NCBI GenBank assembly: GCA_029721435.1
Contig: CM056573.1
Span: 126,819,947-126,883,946, forward strand
DNA: 64,000 nucleotides
Source: Gymnothorax reevesii
Taxonomy: Eukaryota; Chordata; Actinopteri; Anguilliformes; Muraenidae
Direction: 5' to 3'
The position numbers were made by a program, and so were the translations under genes. Shown in pieces: positions 56,777 to 64,000 of this stretch. Under the pieces are notes generated by a model, which was given only the letters and a program-made list of their open reading frames with translations, had not been told where the DNA came from and made no database searches. Within the stretch, counting starts at the first letter, position 1. Each line of letters starts with the position of its first letter.

Positions 56777-57460
56777 ATGCATACAGAGGTGGCTCAATCT
56801 TCCCAGGGTTTCACTCTATGTCAGAAAAGGAAATGCACACTACGACTGAACAAAGGTAATTACATAAGTATGATATCGCAACAAATGCAACCACAGCTGC
56901 TACAACTACAGCTATAATAATGACAAATATTACAACAGCTACTACCACTACTGCTACCACCGCCAGAGCTATGACACCTGCGACCGACAACCACTACTTC
57001 TGCTCTTACTACAAGTTATAATAAAAATAATAAATAGTAATAATAGGCCAGGTTTTCCTTTGTACACTAAGCATCATGCTTCGATGTGTATTGCCTCTTG
57101 TTCTACAAGGTTCTCAGGTAATTCATCACGTTAGTTTAGGTCAGTTCAGAGTTCAATGCGGACAGATAGATGCATCACACAGAGACCTCCTGTGAAGCAC
57201 ATTCGTGAGACAGAAAGAGGAGAAAGAAAGCGAGAATGACCTTTGACCTTTCGTTCCCCTTTGGCTTTTACATACGCAAGTTAAGGCAGACTGATGTTAC
57301 CACTAAATCACTGCAAAACAGAAAGGACGAATAACCAAAAATGAGAAAGACCGAGGATCTTTGATTCTGTTTGATTTTAACTGCTGAAAGAAGACATGCA
57401 GCTTTCCTTTCCAAAACAGTTCTGCACAAACAATTGTATAAGAACAGAAAATTTAAAAAG
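56776..57460. other. No gene recognised (intronic)
   Basis: Unique-looking sequence, locally rich in (ACA/ACT)n near 56880-57010. Confidence 0.4.
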
Positions 57461-57699
57461 AAAGAACAAAAGAAAGAAAGAAAGAAAGAAAGAGAGGTTG
57501 AAAATGGCAGCTGGGCGCATTTGCGGGGCAGAGGCTCGTTGTGAAACGCACGCGGTCGGGATTACTCGGCGTCGGCATGTATACTTGCATAATTAGACGG
57601 GCGGGAGGACATGACCTAGATCCTGACCTATCAGCTGCCTCTGGCGCTGAGAAGAGCGGCATTATGGGATAGAGTGAGACATAGATACACAGACCATAA

Positions 57700-57738
<39 letters not shown>

Positions 57739-57740
57739 AC
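57461..57740. repeat. (GAAA)n and (CA)n microsatellites
   Basis: GAAA units at 57461-57494 and a CA run at 57703-57736, with a short CpG-bearing unique segment between. Confidence 0.9.
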
Positions 57741-58145
57741 AAGGCTCTGATCATTAGAAATGACATGCTGAGATGGTGGACAAATGGAAAGACTGGGGGA
57801 GAGAGGAGAAAAAAGGGAGCAATGGAGGGATAGAGATGAGAGTGAGAGAGAAAGGGGGAGAGGGAGGGGTGGGGACAGTAGATGGAAATATGGGCCTCTC
57901 TTAATATCAGTGTTGAGAGCATTATGCACAGTGGACTGCACACTGCTCTCAGTCACGCTACCCTTTTACCCTCCCTCCCTCTCCATTCCTCCCTCTCTCC
58001 TTCCCTGTTCTTCTCCATCATGTCAAACTCCCACTTCACTTCCGTCATCATGGCTCCCCCCCATCAAACACAGGAGCATTCGTCTCTCTGTTTACTCACT
58101 GTCCATCCACTCACCCTTTCATCTATCCATCTATCCATTATCTCC
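57741..58145. other. No gene recognised; GA- and CT-rich patches
   Basis: GA-rich 57790-57880 and CCCTCCCTC-rich 57960-58015. No coding support. Confidence 0.45.
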
Positions 58146-58312
58146 TGCTCAGAGGTGCAGCGGTGGAACTGGAGGAGCTACAGCCTATCCCAGCTAACTA
58201 TGGGCGAAAGGCAGGGACCCATCCTGGACAGCTCACCAAACCATCGCAGGGCGCACACACCATTCATTCAACATTCGCTCACACACTCGTACATGCGCAC
58301 ACTTAATGGTCT
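58146..58312 (+). repeat. Common fish dispersed repeat, left half of a split copy
   Basis: GAGCTACAGCCTATCCCAGC, TATGGGCGAAAGGCAGGGAC, CATCCTGGACAGCTCACCAA and CATCGCAGGGC are landmarks of the same family as 34866-35100. The right half resumes at 59285. Confidence 0.65.
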
Positions 58313-58344
58313 ATGCCTGTGGACAGTGTCTGATGACCCAAATG

Positions 58345-59110
58345 ATGTAAGAGAAACACTGAAAAGTGTCGTCCGATGATGTCTTGTACCGGTCTAATAT
58401 TTCTATGGTCACAGAGGCTGTCCTTGGTTGACTCATAATTTCATTGACTGGATGGATGGAGTTTGATGGTTTACATGTTGTGATTCTGTCTCTGCCATGC
58501 CATGTACCATGTTTACGCTCATGCCCATGTTTAAAGTTCTGTGCCGGGCCTAGTGCCATGTTTGACTGACCTATGTGTTTCTTGACCACTGCTTATGTCT
58601 GACCATTCTTTGATTATGTATTGTGTTTTGGTAATTCAGATTTTCATGTTTTACAGATTTTAGTTCATTCATAGTTTACCATGACGTATAATTTCCATGC
58701 ATAGTACTTCGTCTCCCCCGTCTTGTCATGAGTGTTGTATTTGCTCACGGTCCCTAGTGTTGCGTGCCACTCCTTCAGGTGATTTATTGATCTCTGGGTT
58801 TCAATCTTCTTCCATTATCTTGTGTTCTTCCTTCCTCTTACTTTTATTATTTTACTAACACCTACTATTTTACTACACCTGCCTTATCCCTGCACTTCGC
58901 CGCATTCTTGTTTATTGACCCAATTTTGTCTGACTACAATTTTTGTGATTGGTGCCCTGTTGATGGTTCTGGATTTCGCCCCCTGGATTCTGATTTTGGA
59001 TTGTGGGCTTTGACTGTCGCCTGCTCTGTTGGGGGGTTTCCCCCTGCAGAAATAAAGCCTCCTTTTTGCATTTTACTGGTGTTTGAACTTGGTTCATTTC
59101 GTAAAACCTC
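58345..59110 (+). mobile_element. Solo LTR-like element, copy 2
   Basis: ATTTCGCCCCCTGGATTCTG, TTTGGATTGTGGGCT, TCGCCTGCTCTGTTGGGG and GCAGAAATAAAGCC (58973-59058) align with 36920-37010 of copy 1, including the poly(A)-signal position. No internal genes are seen. Left border and target duplication are undefined. Confidence 0.55.
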
Positions 59111-59284
59111 ACATTACATGGATATAGAAAGTTGATACAGTAGCGTTCGCATAAACATTGGTTGGTTATGGTTGTAAAGAAATAACAGCTGCAAACATTG
59201 TCCGACACATGGTTTAAGCATAAAGGCATTGGTATTGTCCGACGCTGGTCTTGAAACATCTGTCCACATACGTCTTACAAGTAT

Positions 59285-59410
59285 AAATTGGCAATTATCT
59301 CCTCCAATCAGCCCGAGATGCATGTCTTCATAGTTCAGAGTGTGTTATAAAACTAGATTACGCGGAGAAAACTCATGCAAACACGGGGGCAACATACCAA
59401 CTCCACAACT
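59285..59410 (+). repeat. Common fish dispersed repeat, right half of a split copy
   Basis: CAATCAGCCCGAGATGCATG, AGATTACGCGGAGAAAACTC and GCAAACACGGGGGCAACATA match the region of the family that follows directly after the part at 58146-58312. Confidence 0.6.
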
Positions 59411-61925
59411 TTTTTGGTGGAGGATTGTTCTTGTCCAATTAGCAAGTGCGTAGGGAGGAGACCAGCTGAGAAGTGGAGGGCATGTTTTAGACTATTGAGA
59501 TGAACCCCACCTATTTTAAAATGTAGCGCGTGCTCTTCAGAAATGCTTCCCCTCTCCCCTTTTTCTTCACTTAATGCGAGTTCCCCCCTCCCCCCAGGAG
59601 CTGCACGACAACAATTGAATTATTTATTCTACTAAGGAAAGACAGTGTGCGTGTCAGAGAGATAAGAAGTTTGCACTTGAGATAAAGAGTGTGAGAGAGC
59701 GTATGTATTCATGTGGAGGTGAGTTCTGAGGTGCAAGTGTATGTCAGTTGACGCGAAAGATTGAAAACTGCGGACAAAGTTACTCTGACGTCAGCCGTTG
59801 ATCCCCCCCCCCCCGGCTTTAGGGAAACGTATTTCAGCACAGGAGAGTTCAGCTCCTGGACACTGCCACGCACAATCTGGACTCTGTGGGGCACAGCCGC
59901 AAAGCTCTGATGCTGTGACAGGACATGCCAACAAAACATTTTTCTTAAAGCCGAATAGCTCAAATCGGCAGTTATGCAAAAAAAAAAAAAAAATGCTTTG
60001 CGTGTACTAAAACTTAAAAAAAAATCAACTTCATATTTTCAAAACACCAGCGAGGCCCTGCTTACTTACGTACCTGCTCACACTGTCTCCAGAAGGTTAA
60101 TCCCTACGCCCAACACCCCGTGAAGTCACTTCCGTTTGTAGTGAAAACTCTGAAGGGCAGCAGGGAGTATGGTTCTTATTGAACGGTCGTTTGGAACGCC
60201 CTACTACATATTTCGGTATAGTATAATATAGTATACTACTGTATAAGTCTGTATATAACTAGTGTTAGCCAGTCAATGTTAGTAAGGCATCCAACTAGGT
60301 TTGTTAGCTTTCTGTGGACTGACTATGCATTATTAGCCATTGTTGATGTGATTTTCTTGAATGATGTTGAGTCACACACATCACTAGGCTCCGGTCGTTG
60401 AACGTCAATTTGGGAGCATAATGACCATCGCCTAATCACTTCTGAAAAGACCATTATGTAGGGCCCTTTGAAGGGATGAGTTATAAACGCTTTGGATTGA
60501 AATACCCCTCAATATAGTATTGGCAGGCGTGGCTCTCTTATGTTCACTTTGAAGAGAAAACCCCTAGCTTTTGAAATACAGCGTCTGTCTGTCTGTTTTT
60601 CTCTCTCTGTATCTCTGTGCATGAACTGGTGTTCCGCTGTGAGTGCTTGCTCCTGATAGGCTGTCAGAGAAATGACTGGCTCGCTCCACTCAGTTGTTGG
60701 CACCCCTTCTCTCCGCCAGTTTTGCGCTTAATTATTTTGCGAAGTTTGCACATTTGGTTGTACTCTATTTCCTTTATCTCTTCTGCTTAATTTATCTGTT
60801 AATTGTAACTTATGTGTGGCCTCACTTTATACTTCCATGCTTGAGCCAAGCGTGTGTAACGCCATCATTGACTTTAATGAAGCGCAGGCTATTTTGACCT
60901 AGACTAGAGCCAGAGCAGGTGGCGGTAGGGAGCAACGTCACTTAAGCAGACTGGGAAATGTGTCTCCGAATGAAGTCACATAGAGGCTGGGTGCTTCAGA
61001 CACACGCTGACGCCTGCACACCCGCTAAGGGGGATCCTGACCCAGCCACACTGACAGGAAGCCAATGCTAAGGCTGGCGCTAAGGAATTCCTCTCACACT
61101 GAAGAGACATGGAATCAGTTCAAAGAGAATCAGGGTGTTCTCTCATCTCAGCTGATTGGCACTGATGTCATGAATAGAGCAGTGAATTCAGCAGCGAAAG
61201 CTCGCTCATAACTCGGTCACATGTTCGCCTGAATCTGAGAGATGAATTTGAGTTTGCATTTGAAACACACAAAGACATGTACATACGCACAAAGTGGAAT
61301 GGCCTTTCTACAGAGGACAGAACACCAAAGACACTGACCTTCCTCCACTTTCTGGGGATATACAATGATCTAATTTTAGGTTTTAGAGCTGATTGTAGCT
61401 TTACTTGTTTAGCACCGTCTGTCAGGATTGTGTTATTCATTTGTTTTGACTGACAGGTTACACTACAGGATCAAAATATAGTCTCTGTGTAGCCATTGCT
61501 AGCATTTTCAGCACACTTTTTATACCTGCAAATTATAAAAGAGTGTCTACAAAGTGCCTGTAATGTAATGTTCTTATAAATTTCAATAATGTAATGTAAT
61601 GTAATGCATTGCAGTCACAGAGGGAGTCCATGAAGCTTCAGTTGCTGGATTCACCATCCTGAAACCCAAAACAGTTCTGGAAGGACGATCATCTGACCCA
61701 GCTGTGGAAAAACAGCATGAGGCAAAGAGCCAATCACAGACTGACACCATCCAGGGCTTCTAAACAGCTCCAAGAGGGCCAGAGTCTAAAGGGGCGGGGC
61801 CAGAACGTGAGAACGGAAGGAGAGGAAGATGATGAGGAGGAGGAAGAGCAGAGAGGGTAAACACTTCTGCCGGATACACAAAATGTGATGTGATCTGATG
61901 TGATGTAATGTCTTGAAAAAGACAG
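59411..61925. other. No gene recognised (intronic)
   Basis: Unique-looking sequence with C runs at 59586-59597 and 59803-59814, an A run at 59977-59992, and TAATG units at 61560-61605. The short frame near 61280 (KWNGLSTEDR) resembles a LINE C-terminus but is too short to call. Confidence 0.4.
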
Positions 61926-62185
61926 TTAATTCTACCAAGGTGGAGCTCGCGTTACCATATGCTTGAGAGGGAGTAGAGAGAGAATGAAAGAAAGACACAG
62001 AGGGAGAGATATTGAAGGAGTGATGGAGAGGAAGATACAATGGGAGAGATAGAAATATGTAGACGGAAGATAGAGAGAGATACAAGGTAAAGATTGAGAG
62101 TGATGCAGAGGGAGAGCTGAGATCCGGAATACAAAGGGCGGGAGAACGCAAGAGGGTGAGAGGAAAAGAGAAAGAAAGAGAAAAG

Positions 62186-62225
<40 letters not shown>

Positions 62226-62640
62226 GCGCGAGAGAGGCGTAAGGTTCATTCAGGGCGATCCGGCGGCTCGCAGTTCAGTGCTCACACGGACAGAATACTA
62301 AACACTCCGCTGTATCCTGACCTACTTTCAGCTGCACACACAGTCTGCACATGTGCACTCGCACACACGCGCTCACGTGCATAAACACACACACACACAC
62401 ACACTCAAACACACACACTCTCTAACACACATCCACACTGACGCATACATACACACCGTAAGCACAAAGCATGCAGGGGTTTACACATACCCACAAAGCC
62501 TGACACAGGCAGGCTGTTCTGAAAGGGTGAGGTTAGACTGAAAAACGGGGACCCCAACACTGTGCTGTGTGTATGCGTGTGTGTGTATGTTTGTGTGTAT
62601 GCGTGTGTGTGTGCGTGTGTGTGTGTCTGAGGGGGTTACA
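61926..62640. repeat. (GA)n, (CA)n and (TG)n tracts
   Basis: GA-rich 61960-62222 with a pure GA run at 62188-62222, CA runs 62384-62425, and TG-rich 62567-62627. Confidence 0.9.
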
Positions 62641-63605
62641 GAGGGCTGGTCCCCTCCCTGAGGTACTGTTATCAGCTGTAACACCTGTGCCTGCTACCCC
62701 ACCTCAGAGACTGTGCGTGTGTGAGTGGGGGGGTTATTATTTTGTACAGATGAGGGGTAATAAACCTGAGATTGGAGAGTGCAGGCAAGTGAGAGTATGT
62801 ATTTGCATGCAAAAGTGAGCGAGTGAATGTCTGTGAGAGTGAATAAGTGAGCGTATCAGAATGTGTTTGTATGTTTATGTGCTACAGGCAGTGAGAGGGT
62901 AAGAGCGTATGAGTGAGTGCATGTGTGTGTGTGCCTGACTGAGTGTGCGCGTGAATGAGGGAGATGTATGTGTGTGTTGTCTGTGTATAAATAGACAACT
63001 GTCAGGGCTCTACCAAGTCTCCTCAAATATCAGCTGACCGCACACCACATTTCTGCGTAGCTCTAATTGATGTCCCCCTTGACACACAACCCCATCTCTC
63101 AGGCTCTCATTGGTTCCCAGGTCAGCTGTCGTCTCGGTCGGCAGTCTGGAGGCAGACACTGCGGCAGAGGGATGAAGTCCCAGTGAATTATGGGACTTCG
63201 TAAGGCATAAATCACCCCCGCCCCTCCTTTACCACATCACCGACTCAGACAGATCACCAGCCATCAATCTCCGTTTGGCACGAGTCCGCGGGCAGGCAGG
63301 GAGAGAAAAAAAAACCTTATAAAGACGGGATTAAAAACGTAAGCGCCGCGATCTGCTCCTGTCACTCACCGGGGACGTAATTCTAAACTTCAGAGTTTTT
63401 CATAAAGACATACTTCTTCTCCTGCTCGCCAAAATACCTGCTGGATTTCAGAAGATGGAGAATCAAAAGCAATAAATAAAAACAATGTTTATGAAGGGTG
63501 ATTTAGAGATCTGAATATCATCCCGCCGCTTTCATAAAGAGCAAAGAAAGAAACTGAGTATTCGCCTGGGCTTTTGGCATTCTCCTGCCGATCCTGCTGT
63601 TCTTC
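62641..63605. other. No gene recognised; unique segment with a GTGAGT site
   Basis: Unique-looking, moderately GC-rich 63000-63400. On the minus strand GGTGAGT sits at 63370-63364, a good splice-donor match, but the sequence upstream of it has no coding signal. Confidence 0.35.
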
Positions 63606-63735
63606 TACGAGAGAGAGAGAGAGAGAGAGAGAGAATGTGTGTCTGTGTATGTGTGTGTGTCTGAGACTACAGAGTCAGTGTATTTGTGTGCATGTGTGTA
63701 GATGGAACTGTGTGTGTCTGTGTGCGTGTTATTGA
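63606..63735. repeat. (GA)n then (TG)n
   Basis: GA run 63609-63634 followed by GTGTGTCTGTGTATG-type sequence. Confidence 0.9.
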
Positions 63736-63764
63736 ACTTGCTACACAGTGAGAACATGAAAATG

Positions 63765-63995
63765 TGCTTTTTTCCCTACAGAGTGGGGACATTATTGGGA
63801 TGTGAGGACATTTTCTCGTGTCCTCACTATTACAAAGGCAAATTGCGACTTATTAGTTGAGCTGAGGGTGAGGGTTTGGGTTGGGCTTGTGTTGCTCATT
63901 GTTAAGATTAAGGAAAGGCTGCAGAGACACACAAATAATGTACGAAAGTCAATGTAGTGTTCGCAAAAGGACAGAAGTAGCTGTACTATGATGTG
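63765..63995 (+). repeat. TG-tailed dispersed repeat, copy C
   Basis: GAGTGGGGACATTATTGGGA, GTGAGGACATTTTCTCGTGT, CAAATTGCGACTTATTAGTT, GGGTTTGGGTTGGG, TTAAGGAAAGGCTGCAGAG and GTCAATGTAGTG match copies A and B in order. The window ends as a GTGCGTGT tail begins. Confidence 0.85.
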
Positions 63996-64000
63996 CGTGT

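Larger units (their letters stand above)
31358..64000 (-). other. foxo6: foxo6 intron 1, partial
   Basis: No sequence on the minus strand to the right end of the window encodes the N-terminal half of a forkhead domain or a FOXO N-terminus. The rest of the window is therefore most simply read as intron (at least 32.6 kb). FOXO genes usually have a very long first intron. The alternative, a gene rearrangement or an assembly gap with exon 1 lost, cannot be excluded. Confidence 0.6.

Noticed and set aside
63364..63420. Possible splice donor (GTGAGT on the minus strand) as the end of foxo6 exon 1
   Set aside because: The upstream sequence does not encode the forkhead N-terminal half, which must end exon 1 of a FOXO gene. 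A non-coding exon is possible but unsupported.

Overview
This window looks like a piece of ray-finned fish (probably teleost) genomic DNA. The evidence is one exon of a vertebrate FOXO gene with a canonical splice acceptor, plus many repeat types typical of fish genomes: a chromodomain-type Gypsy element, several LINE relics, Tc1-like transposons, a 5S-rRNA-derived SINE, fold-back MITEs and very abundant (CA/TG)n and (GA/CT)n tracts. There is no sign of bacterial, phage or plasmid DNA, and I see no operon, CRISPR array, tRNA or intact rRNA gene.

Layout. 1-4.4 kb: stacked retroelement relics (Gypsy pol and 3' LTR, then a LINE). 4.1-7.4 kb: a TG-tailed dispersed repeat, CA/TG tracts and a 38-bp minisatellite that changes orientation and is split by a Tc1-like relic. 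8-9.4 kb: a fish repeat split by a fold-back MITE, then a possible LTR. 11.4-12.2 kb: a Tc1-like element with both termini and a deleted interior. 13.2-14.4 kb: a LINE tail and a transposon scrap. 16-22 kb: SINEs and a 1.3-kb Tc1-like transposon. 22-27 kb: mostly unremarkable intergenic DNA. About 27-29.67 kb: likely 3' UTR of the FOXO gene, with a long imperfect hairpin. 29672-31357 (minus strand): the large 3' coding exon of a FOXO gene, best matching FOXO6. 31.4-64 kb: apparently the first intron of that gene, because no forkhead exon 1 is seen. It is filled with minisatellites, a LINE, LTR-like copies, a second Tc1-like element, a fold-back MITE and a 5.5-kb array of a 25-bp satellite.

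Only one real protein-coding feature is supported, the foxo6 exon on the minus strand. The other long open frames are transposon relics, the antisense strand of the GC-rich foxo6 exon, or frames kept open by microsatellites and the 25-bp satellite. I did not find an undescribed multi-gene system. The observations most worth checking are the 3' UTR hairpin, the histidine/asparagine-rich insertion in FOXO6, the 25-bp satellite, the inverted 38-bp array and the nested insertions.
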